A stretch of DNA of 64,000 bases, from positions 18,085-82,084 of the forward strand of contig NZ_JANGAD010000010.1 in the NCBI RefSeq assembly GCF_024461735.1. The letters run 5' to 3'. This DNA comes from Anaerotignum propionicum. Lineage in GTDB: Bacteria; Bacillota; Clostridia; Lachnospirales; Anaerotignaceae. Of the stretch, positions 34,487 through 44,141 are shown one piece after another (the stretch's first letter is position 1; each line of letters begins with the position of its first letter). The translations under genes and the position numbers were made by a program. The notes beneath the pieces were generated by a model. It saw only the letters and a program-made list of their open reading frames with translations. It was not told the origin of the DNA and searched no databases.

Positions 34487-34829
34487 GCTTTCAAATAACT
34501 GAATATTGAATTTTAACCACTTTGATCTGTTAATTACAAGGAGTGTTATACAAATGTAACTCACCTGCTGTATTTCTAATAGTTTTGCATATTAAAATGT
34601 TGTTTTTGAAAAATAATATGTGAAAAATAATAGATAAAAACAACAGAAAAAATATAAATAACTAAAAAATGTATAATTATATTAATAATTTAGAATAAAT
34701 TTTATAATATTTGCATATTGTGTTTTTTGTGTCAGAATAATTTTTATAAAATATATGATTATATAAAATAAATAATGTCTTAATATTGGGAAATACCCAC
34801 AAATTGACAAAAAAAGTCTATTTTGCCCT

Positions 34830-34857
34830 CAATTGAATTGAATAATGAATTCAATTG
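34830..34857. repeat. 28-bp palindrome in the AT-rich spacer
   Basis: CAATTGAATT (34830-34839), 8 bases, AATTCAATTG (34848-34857): a perfect 10-base inverted repeat, suitable as a dimer binding site. Confidence 0.6.
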
Positions 34858-35377
34858 TGATAGTTTATGAGTATACCTTTTTATATTTGTTTTGGTTCAC
34901 ATACAATATCTATAGAGCTATGTATAATGCTTGGCATACTTTGATAAGTTTATAACTTGCTGAGCTATAGATTTAAAATGGCAGGACTTGCAAAAAACTT
35001 TCTTTTTATTATAACAAGAACAATAGCAAATCATTATTTTGAGCAAGAGCTCAGAATTTTACAGCGTTGCTGTTGCTGTTTATGCGAAAATCACATCTAA
35101 TAGGAGTATTTTTAGATGAAGGAGGGGAAATAAGCATTTTTTAGAATAAGTTATTTAAGGTTTCATTTTACAGCAGTATTTCTCCTATTTTTCGTTTAAA
35201 CAGTTTGTATTTGTGTAGGGCTGGGGACCTCTAAAGACCTACAAGAATAAAGATACTTCCGATAAAATAATTTTATGGTATTCCAAAAGACGAACCAAAA
35301 ATATGACATATTATTTGGTACCGTTGGTAAGGCAGGAAATCAGAAAAAGACAGAAAAACAGAGAAAGAGGTAATGAT

Positions 35378-37531
35378 ATGAAATTTTTTACAAAAAGTAT
35401 TGCAAGAAAAATGATTATTACAACGCTTATTCCTTCACTGATTTTATTTTTGATTCTTATTTTTACTGTTTCTACTCGGTTAAAAAGTAGTATTAGCGAA
35501 CAAACAAATCAGGTTGTAAAGGAAAGTTCCATCAGCGCATCATGGCAGGTTAGTCAGTATCTTTCATCCTATCAGTCCATTGCAAAAACAGCTTCCAATA
35601 GCACAATGTTTAAAAATTTTATGCTAGAGGCAAAGGATGGAACAAAGATGTCTGATTTGCCCGATTACCCAGCGGTGTTAAATGAATTGAAAAAAATCGC
35701 AGGTGTTGATTCAATGAATATTCTTTCAGTGTGGTTGGGGGACCTTGACACCAGCCAGTGCATTGGCTCGGATAACTATGTGTCTGATGAAACTTGGGTG
35801 ATTACACAACGTCCATGGTTCATAAAAATGATGCAAAAGAAAGGGTTATCCTTGTCCGATCCTTATGTAGATTCAAGTACAGGTGAATTGGTGGTATCCG
35901 TTACAATTCCAGTTTATGATAATGGTGAAATGGTTGGTGCCGTTGGCATAGATATTTTGCTTTCTCAGTTGAAATCAATTTTAAGCAGCTTGCGATTGGG
36001 GGATCATGGTTACTATTGTTTTATAACAGAAAACAATGTGATTTTATACCATCCGAATCCGGAGCTTGTAATGAAATCTGTGGATGAGCTTGACGCTGAT
36101 GATATTCAGAAAAATTTCATGAAAACTGTTTCTACTGATGTTGTGGAATATCAGTATAATGGTGAAGAACTAATCGGTTTTAATTCTTCCGTTGGCAATA
36201 CTGGTTGGAAGGTGGTTTCTGCTATTTCAAAAGAAGAGGTAGATAGACCTTATGTTCAGATGAAGGCGTTAATGTATTCCATTTTAAGTATAGTTTTATT
36301 GGTACTTTGTGCGGTAATTTATATCTCCTCAAAACGAATTGTGCTGCCCTTACGTAAATTGGCAGCAGCCTCAAATAAAATTGCAGCTGGCGATCTTGAC
36401 ATCGAGTTGGATATAAAGAGTAATGATGAAACGGCAATACTTACAGAGTCTTTTGACAAAACAGTGGTGCGTTTAAAAGGCTATATTGCTTACATAGATG
36501 AAATTGCCGAATTACTGAATCAAATAGGAACCGGAAACTTCAAGCTTGAGTTTAAACAAGACTATGATGGCGAGTTTGCAGCAATTAAAGAGGCTTTGAT
36601 CTCAACCACAGAAATGATGAGTGAGACCCTATCTCAAATAAATTTGGCGGCACAGCAGGTAGCTTCCGGTTCAGATCAAGTTTCCAGCGGCGCTCAGGCA
36701 CTTTCTCAAGGAGCCACAGAGCAGGCCAGCTCAATTGAAGAACTATCTGCAACCATTAACGATATCTCTACACAGATTATGAAGACAGCTGATAATGCCA
36801 CAAAAGCAAGAGATATTGCTTTAAAATCTTCCAATGCAACGTTGCGTGGACAAGAGCAAATGAAGCAAATGGTGGAGGCTATGGATGAAATCAGTCGTGC
36901 TTCTAATGAAATTGGAAAGATAATAAAAAATATCGATGACATTGCATTCCAAACAAACATATTAGCACTCAATGCTGCGGTGGAGGCGGCAAGAGCAGGC
37001 AATGCAGGAAGAGGATTTGCAGTTGTTGCCGATGAAGTAAGAAATCTTGCAAGCAAATCTGCGGAAAGCGCAAAAAATACGTCTTCGCTGATTGAAAATG
37101 CATTACGCGCAATAGAGAAGGGAATTAAAATAGTTGAAATAACTGCAAATTCACTACAGGAGATTGTGCAAGGCGCTGAGCAATCTGCGGAGATTATTCA
37201 GTATATTTCTGACGCAAGCAATGAGCAGGCGAATTCAATAAATCAAGTTAATCTTGGGGTTGAGCAAATTTCAGCAGTTGTGCAGACCAATAGTGCAACA
37301 GCTGAAGAAGAGGCGGCTGCAAGTGAGGAATTATCAGCACAGGCACAATTGTTAAATGAGCTTTTATCAAGATTCTTGCTGGAATCAACAGAGTCTAGGT
37401 CTAATCATTTTTCTGATGCAATGGGTACAGAGAACTTTGATGATCTGGAATATATAGACGAAAATTGGGTTGAAGAAAAGAACGATGACTCCCAAGACAA
37501 TGAGGATGACGAAAACGAAAACAAATACTAA
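35378..37531 (+). CDS. Methyl-accepting chemotaxis protein
   Basis: 717 residues. Membrane segment near 12-32, a large extracellular dCache-type sensor domain (about 35-280, with the [33 protein letters not shown] stretch by position 170-205), a second membrane segment near 305-325, HAMP, and the signalling domain whose tip reads [16 protein letters not shown] strongly acidic C-terminal tail ([12 protein letters not shown]) lacks a CheR-tethering pentapeptide. dCache receptors often bind amino acids or carboxylates. GAAAGAGG precedes ATG 35378. A terminator follows; the gene is monocistronic. Confidence 0.92.
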   Translation: MKFFTKSIARKMIITTLIPSLILFLILIFTVSTRLKSSISEQTNQVVKESSISASWQVSQYLSSYQSIAKTASNSTMFKNFMLEAKDGTKMSDLPDYPAVLNELKKIAGVDSMNILSVWLGDLDTSQCIGSDNYVSDETWVITQRPWFIKMMQKKGLSLSDPYVDSSTGELVVSVTIPVYDNGEMVGAVGIDILLSQLKSILSSLRLGDHGYYCFITENNVILYHPNPELVMKSVDELDADDIQKNFMKTVSTDVVEYQYNGEELIGFNSSVGNTGWKVVSAISKEEVDRPYVQMKALMYSILSIVLLVLCAVIYISSKRIVLPLRKLAAASNKIAAGDLDIELDIKSNDETAILTESFDKTVVRLKGYIAYIDEIAELLNQIGTGNFKLEFKQDYDGEFAAIKEALISTTEMMSETLSQINLAAQQVASGSDQVSSGAQALSQGATEQASSIEELSATINDISTQIMKTADNATKARDIALKSSNATLRGQEQMKQMVEAMDEISRASNEIGKIIKNIDDIAFQTNILALNAAVEAARAGNAGRGFAVVADEVRNLASKSAESAKNTSSLIENALRAIEKGIKIVEITANSLQEIVQGAEQSAEIIQYISDASNEQANSINQVNLGVEQISAVVQTNSATAEEEAAASEELSAQAQLLNELLSRFLLESTESRSNHFSDAMGTENFDDLEYIDENWVEEKNDDSQDNEDDENENKY

Positions 37532-37587
37532 GAAGTATTTTGTTCATCTTTTTAACATTAACAAACTGAGAAGTTAATATATTTATT

Positions 37588-37634
37588 AAAAAACCTCCGA
37601 GCCTTGAATCCTAAAGCCCTTGGAGGTTTTTTAA
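37588..37634 (+). terminator. Terminator after the chemoreceptor gene
   Basis: AAAAAACCTCC (37588-37598) pairs with GGAGGTTTTTT (37622-37632). The A/T-rich arms make it symmetric. Confidence 0.8.
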
Positions 37635-37914
37635 TAGAGGGATATGTGTATGTAAAAAGTAAAGATGCTTCGCAAAGAAGTGTGAAGGTGGTGCTTTTAC
37701 ATTGTTGATGTTGAGTGATTGAGCATAGTTTATTCTATAATAAAATAATTGTGTTTTGCTTGTGTATATAAGATGAAAAAAAATGATAAAATAGAAATTA
37801 TGATGGTTTTATTCAACAGAAGTTTAAATCGTATTTAGGTTAACCTGAAAATTTTGAATACCTTCAAATAATTTTTAGGATTCATGCTATCTTATAAAAA
37901 CAATGAAAAAACTA

Positions 37915-37942
37915 TTGACTTTTACCGACTGCATGCTATAAT
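37915..37942 (+). promoter_or_regulatory. Promoter of the T-box/trpXYZ unit
   Basis: TTGACT (37915-37920), 16 bases, TATAAT (37937-37942). Transcription would start near 37949. The region from 37635 to here is AT-rich without a visible gene. Confidence 0.75.
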
Positions 37943-37948
37943 TACAGT

Positions 37949-38223
37949 ATCTAAAATGAAACCGATGATTAAGAGAAGTAGCCTTTTTATCCGCTTTAAG
38001 AGAGTTGCAGATGGTGAAATTGCAGCAGTGGGATGCTAGGTGAATGGACTTATGAGGGCGGGCGAAAGCTTCGGCAAGTAGTACCCGACGGGATCCGTAC
38101 CCGTTATCCAGATGGGCTGTATTTTTGTACAGTGAGCGAGTGGACGATTTTTCGTCAATTTGGGTGGTATCGCAGGATTTTGTAAGTCTTGTCCCATGTA
38201 TTATGGGATAGGACTTTTTTTTT
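37949..38223 (+). ncRNA. T-box riboswitch, tryptophan specifier
   Basis: All main T-box parts are in order: AAGAGAG (37998-38004) at the base of stem I, the specifier region TGAATGGACTTATGAG with codon TGG at 38045-38047, a stem III-like ACGG/CCGT pair, the T-box core GGGTGGTATCGC (38162-38173) and a terminator (AAGTCTTGTCCCAT / ATGGGATAGGACTT, then T tract, 38184-38223). Uncharged tRNA-Trp would pair with TGG and with TGGT at 38165-38168, blocking the terminator and turning on trpXYZ. TGGT predicts discriminator base A73 in the cognate tRNA. Confidence 0.92.
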
Positions 38224-38309
38224 ATTAAAAAATGCCTGCCTTGAAGGTTACATAGTTTAGATTAGACGAGATTAGATTGAAATTAGACATGAAGAGGGAG
38301 TGTATGAGT

Positions 38310-39305
38310 ATGAAAAAATTTTTAGCATTCACAATGGCAACAGTAATGAGTTTGGTGGCACTTTCTGGTTGCGGAAGCAACAGTAGTTCTCAACCCGGTA
38401 AAGATAGTGCAAGTGGCAATGTCCCCGTTATCGGTATTTCACAGTATGGACAGCATGCTTCGTTAGATAACTGTAGAGAAGGTTTTCTACAAGGTCTTGA
38501 GGAAAGTGGTTTGGTAGAGGGGAAAGATTTTACTGTTGATTATCAAAATGCAGGCTTTGACGATAATATTACAACACAAATTGCTCAGAATTTTTCAGCA
38601 AATAATGTAGCTTTAATGTGTGCAATTGCAACACCGTCAGCAACTGCTTGTTTTGCAGCAGCAGAAGATAAAAATATTCCTGTTATCTTTACAGCAATTA
38701 CAGATCCTGTAAAAGCGAAATTAGATAAAGGAAATATTACCGGAACAAGCGATAAGCTTCCGATTGAGGCTCAGCTTGAACTGATTCGAACACTCCAGCC
38801 TGATGCAAAAACAATTGGCATTCTTTATACAACAAGCGAGCCAAATTCTGTATCAGCAATTGCAGAGTATCAGGAAAAAGGTTCTTCTTATGGATTTACC
38901 ATTGAAACCATTGGTGTTACGCAGCAGGCAGAGGTTTTACAGGCCGCTGACAATATGATTGCCAAGGGTGTGGATTGTATTTCGAATTTGACAGATAATA
39001 ATGTGGTAGGCGTGTTACCTTCTATTTTAGAAAAAACAAACGAAGCAGGTATTCCTGTTTATGGTAGCGAAATTGAGCAGGTAAAAATAGGCTGTGTGGC
39101 TTCCGCCGGAATTGATTATGTTTTGTTAGGAAAACAGACAGGGGCAATGGCGGCGAAAATTTTAAAAGGTGAAGCCAAAGCTGAAGAAATGCCTTACGAA
39201 ACAATCACAAGCTTTGACACTTATATTAACTCTAAGGCTTTGGCAAATATGGGTATCAAAATCCCCGCTGACATTGCAGAGAAGGCAATTGAAGCTGCAA
39301 ACTAA
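38310..39305 (+). CDS. trpX: Tryptophan ABC transporter substrate-binding lipoprotein
   Basis: 331 residues. Lipoprotein signal with lipobox ALSGC near residue 22, then an ABC substrate-binding domain (VIGISQYGQHASLDNCREGFLQGLEESG). This family was linked to tryptophan uptake through trp T-boxes. ATG 38310 is chosen for its 9-base gap to AGGGAG; ATG 38304 is in frame but too close. The T-box upstream gives strong support for a Trp or Trp-precursor substrate. Confidence 0.88.
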   Translation: MKKFLAFTMATVMSLVALSGCGSNSSSQPGKDSASGNVPVIGISQYGQHASLDNCREGFLQGLEESGLVEGKDFTVDYQNAGFDDNITTQIAQNFSANNVALMCAIATPSATACFAAAEDKNIPVIFTAITDPVKAKLDKGNITGTSDKLPIEAQLELIRTLQPDAKTIGILYTTSEPNSVSAIAEYQEKGSSYGFTIETIGVTQQAEVLQAADNMIAKGVDCISNLTDNNVVGVLPSILEKTNEAGIPVYGSEIEQVKIGCVASAGIDYVLLGKQTGAMAAKILKGEAKAEEMPYETITSFDTYINSKALANMGIKIPADIAEKAIEAAN

Positions 39306-39349
39306 CCCTTATTTCTAATGGGTCAAGGTGATAGAAAGAGGTTTATAAA

Positions 39350-40240
39350 ATGGTTTTTGTTGATTTGTTGATTAGTACACTGACACAGGGTTTTATTTAT
39401 GCATTGTTATCTTATGGTGTTTTTATTACCTATAAAATATTGGATTTTCCTGACTTAACTGTGGATGGCAGCTTCCCTTTGGGAGCGGCTATCACAGGGG
39501 TGCTTTTGATTCATGGTGTAAATCCTTTTTTAGTACTTTTAATCTCTGCGGGTATTGGAGCGATGGCAGGTTTTATTACTGGATATATCCATGTTAGATT
39601 GGGTGTTAGAGATTTGCTGGCTGGGATTATAACAATGACAGCCTTATTCTCCATTAATTTACAGATTGCCGGTTCAAATCTTGCAGTTGGTCGGGATATT
39701 GATACGATTTTCAATGCAGCTCCCATCATGGCATTGCTAGGTTCTATGCCGTTAATGATGCGTAAATTTATTGTTTCTTTGGTGTTAGCTTTAGTTGTGA
39801 AGCTTCTTTTGGATTTATATCTAAAGACAAAGAGCGGATTGCTTTTACGTGCAGTGGGAGATAACAGTACTTTGGTCACTACTTTAGCAAAGGATAAAGG
39901 CACAACAAAAATTTTAGGACTTGTGATTGCAAATGCACTGGTTGCCCTTTGTGGTAGTGTGGTTTGCCAAGAACAAAGATCATTCTCCAGCACAATGGGA
40001 ACAGGGCAGGTTGTATTTGGCCTAGCGACTGTTATCATTGGTACCACTTTGTTTCGTCGTTTCGGTTTTGTGAAGGGAACAACAGCAGTTTTGACAGGCA
40101 GTATTTTTTACAAAATTTGCATTCAAGTCGCAATAAGCATGGGGCTTCCTGCAAATCTTTTGAAATTGGCAATGGCTGTGCTGTTCTTAGTTATTCTGGT
40201 TTTGGGCGACAGAAAGAAAGGCGGTGCAGAACATGCTTGA
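39350..40240 (+). CDS. trpY: Tryptophan ABC transporter permease
   Basis: 296-residue membrane protein with about eight to nine hydrophobic segments, of the branched-chain amino acid permease type (FPDLTVDGSFPLGAAITGVLLI near residue 29). Pairs with TrpX and TrpZ. AAAGAGG precedes ATG 39350. It overlaps trpZ by 8 bases. Confidence 0.87.
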   Translation: MVFVDLLISTLTQGFIYALLSYGVFITYKILDFPDLTVDGSFPLGAAITGVLLIHGVNPFLVLLISAGIGAMAGFITGYIHVRLGVRDLLAGIITMTALFSINLQIAGSNLAVGRDIDTIFNAAPIMALLGSMPLMMRKFIVSLVLALVVKLLLDLYLKTKSGLLLRAVGDNSTLVTTLAKDKGTTKILGLVIANALVALCGSVVCQEQRSFSSTMGTGQVVFGLATVIIGTTLFRRFGFVKGTTAVLTGSIFYKICIQVAISMGLPANLLKLAMAVLFLVILVLGDRKKGGAEHA

Positions 40241-41006
40241 GTTGAAAAATATCACGAAAATTTATAATCCCGGTCAAGTTACTGAAATGTGCTTATTTGA
40301 TAAGTTTAATCTTACTGTGGGCGATGGGCAATTTGTTTCTATTGTAGGAAGCAACGGCAGCGGAAAAACCTCAATGCTGAATATTATTTGTGGCAGTATT
40401 CCCATTGAAGGCGGGGAGGTACTGGTGGGAGGAAAAGATATTGCTAAGATGAAGGATTTTCAGCGCTATCGTTCCATCGGTCGTGTGTATCAGAACCCAT
40501 CAGTGGGTACTTGCCCGAACTTAACTATGCTGGAGAATATGTCATTGGCGGATAATAAAGGGAAAATATTTGGGCTATCTTTTGGAATTAATAAAGCAAG
40601 AGAAAATTTTTACAAAGAACAGCTCTCTATTTTAGGCCTTGGTTTAGAGAATAAAATGGATGTAAAAGTTGGAGCTCTCTCCGGTGGACAACGACAGGCC
40701 GCTGCTTTGATTATGTCAACATTAACCCCCATTGAATTTTTAATTCTGGATGAACATACAGCCGCATTAGATCCTAAGACGGCAGAAATCATTATGGATT
40801 TAACGGCGAAGGTGGTAAAAGAAAAAAAGTTGACTGCCATGATGGTTACGCATAACTTACGTTACGCTGTTGAGTATGGAAATCGCCTGATTATGATGGA
40901 TAAGGGCGGTATGGTTATGGATCTAATGGAGGAAGAAAAGAACAAGCTAAAAGTTCAGGATATTTTGGATGTGTTTACTTCAATTAGTATTGAGTGCGGC
41001 AATTAA
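40233..41006 (+). CDS. trpZ: Tryptophan ABC transporter ATP-binding protein
   Basis: 257 residues. Walker A GSNGSGKTS near residue 40, signature LSGGQRQAAAL near 149, Walker B FLILDEHTAALD near 169 and switch His in VTHNLRYA. Start is ATG 40233 inside the end of trpY after AAGGCGG; a GTG nine bases earlier is in frame but less well placed. The stop codon lies in the loop of the operon terminator. Confidence 0.88.
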   Translation: MLELKNITKIYNPGQVTEMCLFDKFNLTVGDGQFVSIVGSNGSGKTSMLNIICGSIPIEGGEVLVGGKDIAKMKDFQRYRSIGRVYQNPSVGTCPNLTMLENMSLADNKGKIFGLSFGINKARENFYKEQLSILGLGLENKMDVKVGALSGGQRQAAALIMSTLTPIEFLILDEHTAALDPKTAEIIMDLTAKVVKEKKLTAMMVTHNLRYAVEYGNRLIMMDKGGMVMDLMEEEKNKLKVQDILDVFTSISIECGN

Positions 41007-41021
41007 GCCGCACTTTTCTTT
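40993..41021 (+). terminator. Terminator of trpXYZ overlapping the trpZ stop
   Basis: AGTGCGGC (40993-41000) pairs with GCCGCACT (41007-41014), then TTTCTTTT. The trpZ TAA (41004-41006) is in the loop. Confidence 0.85.
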
Positions 41022-41182
41022 TAAGGAAAAATAGAGACATTTTCAAAAGCATTTATATATTAACCAGCGAGCTGATTTAAATTGATGTTGGGGGCAATCA
41101 GACTTTTGAGGATAAAATTCTTAAATCAGAATGTGCAGAATTATTCCCCACTTTTATTTGCCTTAGCAGATTTAGTATCATA

Positions 41183-41212
41183 AAAAAATGACAACCACTT
41201 TTCGTGGTTGTC
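41183..41212 (-). terminator. Terminator of ybaK-rrf2 (minus strand)
   Basis: GACAACCAC (41190-41198) and GTGGTTGTC (41204-41212); on the minus strand a T run (41183-41189) follows. Confidence 0.8.
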
Positions 41213-41284
41213 GAGATTGTTATAAAGATTACTAAGCATTGAAACCATTCAGAACCTCAGCATATAGTTTCGTGTTAAATGTGC

Positions 41285-41722
41285 CTATAAGTGGGTTTTT
41301 CGCTTTCCTGCCTCTTTTTCAAGATATTCCTGAGCCATACTATCTAAGGTTGTATTATCCACCACCTCGTCTAAAGCATCCTTCATTCGTCTCCATAAAG
41401 ATAGGGAAACGCAGTTGTCTGAATTTGGGCAGGTAGGGGAATCAACGCAAGCCACAGGAGAAAGGGACCCTTCTAAAACTTGCAAAATCTCGCCTACTGA
41501 AATTTCTTTGGGGTTTCTTGAAAGGGTATATCCCCCTTGTGCACCACGAAAGCTTTTTACCAAATCCGCCTTTGTTAGGGGATTGATGATTTGCTCCAAA
41601 TATTTTTCTGAAATTTCTTGTTCTTTTGCAATGGTTTTTAAAGAAAGCGTTCCTTTTTCGTAATTAATTGCCAAAGAGAGCATTAAACGAATTCCGTAAC
41701 GCCCTTTGGTTGAAATTTTCAT
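41285..41722 (-). CDS. Rrf2-family regulator 2, IscR-like
   Basis: 145 residues starting MKISTKGRYGIRLM. Winged helix with the QEISEKYLEQI recognition region, then CX5CX5C near residues 91-103, the Fe-S ligand pattern of IscR. It is a paralogue of the protein at 12293 (ISTKGRYALRVM) but differs in Cys spacing. The start follows AGAGGTG on the minus strand; the longer upstream reading belongs to ybaK sequence. It forms an operon with ybaK, 10 bases apart. Targets unknown; Fe-S biogenesis or cysteine supply is the likely topic. Confidence 0.86.
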   Translation of the reverse strand: MKISTKGRYGIRLMLSLAINYEKGTLSLKTIAKEQEISEKYLEQIINPLTKADLVKSFRGAQGGYTLSRNPKEISVGEILQVLEGSLSPVACVDSPTCPNSDNCVSLSLWRRMKDALDEVVDNTTLDSMAQEYLEKEAGKRKTHL

Positions 41723-41732
41723 GAATACACCT

Positions 41733-42209
41733 CTATTCTTCTTCCCAACCTTTGCAGATATCAACCCAGTCCACACATTTTCCGAAATGAAATAATTCAT
41801 CACAAGTAAATTCAATGGCGGAGTTACTGCTGCCGGCGGCGGGAAAAACTGTTTCAAAACGTTTCATTGAGATATCTGCATAGGCCTTAGTGCCTTGGGG
41901 CAGAGCAAAAGGGCAAACACCACCTACAGCATGTCCAGTGGCTTCTAAGGTTTCTTCGGGTGATAACATTTTGGCCTTTAATCCAAAGCTATCCTTAAAT
42001 TTTCTATTATCAATTTTGGCATCGCCTGCAACAGCAACGACGATAGGGCCATCTTTTGACATTAAACATAGTGTTTTGGATATACGTGCGGGGATTACTC
42101 CAGCCGCCTGCGCCGCCAAATCAACGGTGGCACTGGAAGTTTCAAATACCAGAATTTCTTTAGGGCAGTTCAGTTCTTGTAAGTATGCCCGAACTTTTTC
42201 AATTGACAT
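41733..42209 (-). CDS. YbaK/ProX-type aminoacyl-tRNA deacylase
   Basis: 158 residues of the YbaK/EbsC editing family (KTLCLMSKDGPIVVAVAGDAKID near residues 45-67, AVGGVCPFALP near 93). Members hydrolyse mischarged tRNA, notably Cys-tRNA-Pro or Ala-tRNA-Pro. A Cys-tRNA editing factor next to an IscR/CymR-like regulator suggests coupling to cysteine level; this is inference. AGGAGCT precedes the start on the minus strand. Confidence 0.85.
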   Translation of the reverse strand: MSIEKVRAYLQELNCPKEILVFETSSATVDLAAQAAGVIPARISKTLCLMSKDGPIVVAVAGDAKIDNRKFKDSFGLKAKMLSPEETLEATGHAVGGVCPFALPQGTKAYADISMKRFETVFPAAGSSNSAIEFTCDELFHFGKCVDWVDICKGWEEE

Positions 42210-42623
42210 GATAGGTCCAGCTCCTTTTTAAGGAAATTATAAATTTTTACATTTTTTTAAATCATAGCAGAAAAAAGGGGATTGTGCAAGGTGCTGAGGG
42301 AATAAAGCCCTTGTTGATAAAAAAATGCAGTAAATCAGTCTATATTTGATAAAATAGAAACTAATTTTTTTTAGTAATAAGTAGAAGTCATTCTTGTTTA
42401 ATTTTGGCATTTATTCAGCATAGTACTGTTTTAAGAAAGCAGGTATGAATGGTTAAACAATTTTACAGTTGGATCTGAAAAATCTTTTATTGTTTAAATA
42501 CTTGGAAAAAAGTAACGGGTTTTCTCCCTTGCCTTGACGAGTTATAAGCAAAATGCTATACTCAAAATCGAGTTATTCCTATTAGATAATAAGGAACAAA
42601 CTGTAACGGATCGAGGAGAAAAT
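42210..42623 (+). promoter_or_regulatory. Spacer with the promoter of the Dlt-like operon
   Basis: Divergent spacer. TTGACG (42534-42539), 17 bases, TATACT (42557-42562) is a good promoter 60 bases before the first gene. No DltX-like small ORF is visible in the remaining AT-rich part. Confidence 0.65.
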
Positions 42624-44141
42624 ATGATACGTAACATTTTAGAATATTTAGAAGCAACAACCAAAAAATTTCCTGAAAAAATAGCCTTTGCTGGAAAAGA
42701 GGAAGCTCTTAGCTTTCAGGAGCTTTTAGCTCTAAGCAAAAGAGTCGGAACATTTTTATTAAGGTACGGAAAAAGGAATGCTCCAGTGGCGATTATGATG
42801 GAAAAGACACCAAAGTCTGTGGCGGCTTTTTTGGGCTGTGTTTTTAGTGGGAATTTTTATACTCCCATTGATTCCACAATGCCTAAGGAACGTATTTTAT
42901 CCATTTTTCAAACTTTACAGCCCCAAGTGCTTTTAATTGATGAAAAAAGCAAAAAGGCGGCAGAGTATTTGGAATATGCAGGTGAAACAGTGGTGTTTGA
43001 AGAAATAGCTAATACAGAGGTGGAAGAAGAAGCATTGGATAAGATTCGCAAATCTGCCATAGATGCTGACCCCCTGTATGCTTTATTTACCTCTGGCTCA
43101 ACAGGGGTACCCAAAGGCGTTATTATTACCCACCATTCCGTTGTCAACCTGACAGAATGGTATACGGAGACCTTTAATATTACCGAAAAAGAAACCATTG
43201 GAAATCAGGCGCCCTTTTACTTTGATTCTTCTGTGAAAGATATTTATGCTGTTTTAAAAACAGGGGCGACCATGGAAATCATTCCGAAGCAGTTATTTTC
43301 TTTCCCAATAAAACTCATGGAGTATGTGGGAGAAAAGAATATAAATTATGTGGATTGGGTGCCTTCTGCTTTTTGTATTGTAGCAAATACGGGAACGCTG
43401 GAGAAAATTGCACCACAGTGTTTGAAGAAAATTGCTTTTTGCGGAGAAATTATGCCTACGAAGCAGTATAATATGTGGAGGAAAAAATATCCCAATGCAG
43501 TATTTGCCAATATTTATGGCCCTACTGAGGCAACGGTGGATTGCACTTATTATATTGTAGATAGAGAATTTGAAGATGACGAGCCTTTACCCATTGGATA
43601 CCCTTGCAGAAATACAGATATCTTTATTCTAAATGGTGACCGATTGGCAAAGGAAGGGGAAACAGGTGAGCTTTGTATTCGGGGCAGATGTCTTGCACCG
43701 GGATATTATAATAATTCTGAAAAGACAGATGAAGCTTTTATTCAAAACCCCTTAAATCCCCACTACCCGGAGAAAATTTATAAAACCGGTGATGTGGCAA
43801 AGTATAATGAATATGGCGAAATTATTTTTTTGGCGAGAAAAGACCATCAAATAAAGCATATGGGTCATCGCATCGAGCTGGGAGAGATTGAAGCGGCAGT
43901 GAATTCCATCGATTTGGTTGAAAACGGTGCTTGCATATATGATAGCAAAACTCAAAAAATCGTACTGTTTTATTGCGGCAGTGAGGCAACACAAAGCTAT
44001 ATTCTAAAAAGGCTAAGGGATAAAGTGCCAAAGTACATGTTTCCCAATGTGATGCACCAGCTAGAGGAGATGCCCCATACTTTAAACGGAAAAATAGACA
44101 GGCTTCGCCTAAAGGAGTATTATGATAGAAAAATTGATTGA
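42624..44141 (+). CDS. DltA-like amino acid:carrier protein ligase
   Basis: 505 residues, DltA length. Adenylation motifs: A3 LFTSGSTGVPKG near residue 153, A5 NIYGPTEATVDC near 296, A7 YKTGD near 387 and A10 NGKIDR near 490. It activates an amino acid as adenylate and loads it on the carrier protein at 44931. The pocket segment FDSSVKDIYAVLKTGA resembles but does not equal the DltA form known to me (FDLSVMD), so the substrate could be D-Ala or another amino acid. ATG 42624 follows CGAGGAGA. First gene of a five-gene unit. Confidence 0.82.
   Translation: MIRNILEYLEATTKKFPEKIAFAGKEEALSFQELLALSKRVGTFLLRYGKRNAPVAIMMEKTPKSVAAFLGCVFSGNFYTPIDSTMPKERILSIFQTLQPQVLLIDEKSKKAAEYLEYAGETVVFEEIANTEVEEEALDKIRKSAIDADPLYALFTSGSTGVPKGVIITHHSVVNLTEWYTETFNITEKETIGNQAPFYFDSSVKDIYAVLKTGATMEIIPKQLFSFPIKLMEYVGEKNINYVDWVPSAFCIVANTGTLEKIAPQCLKKIAFCGEIMPTKQYNMWRKKYPNAVFANIYGPTEATVDCTYYIVDREFEDDEPLPIGYPCRNTDIFILNGDRLAKEGETGELCIRGRCLAPGYYNNSEKTDEAFIQNPLNPHYPEKIYKTGDVAKYNEYGEIIFLARKDHQIKHMGHRIELGEIEAAVNSIDLVENGACIYDSKTQKIVLFYCGSEATQSYILKRLRDKVPKYMFPNVMHQLEEMPHTLNGKIDRLRLKEYYDRKID

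Larger units (their letters stand above)
34316..35377 (+). other. 1 kb AT-rich spacer before the chemoreceptor gene
   Basis: Holds the lpdA terminator (34452-34486), a perfect palindrome (34830-34857) and TGTAGG/CCTACA (35214-35243). Otherwise very AT-rich. I see no ORF with a ribosome site and no known riboswitch core. Confidence 0.5.
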
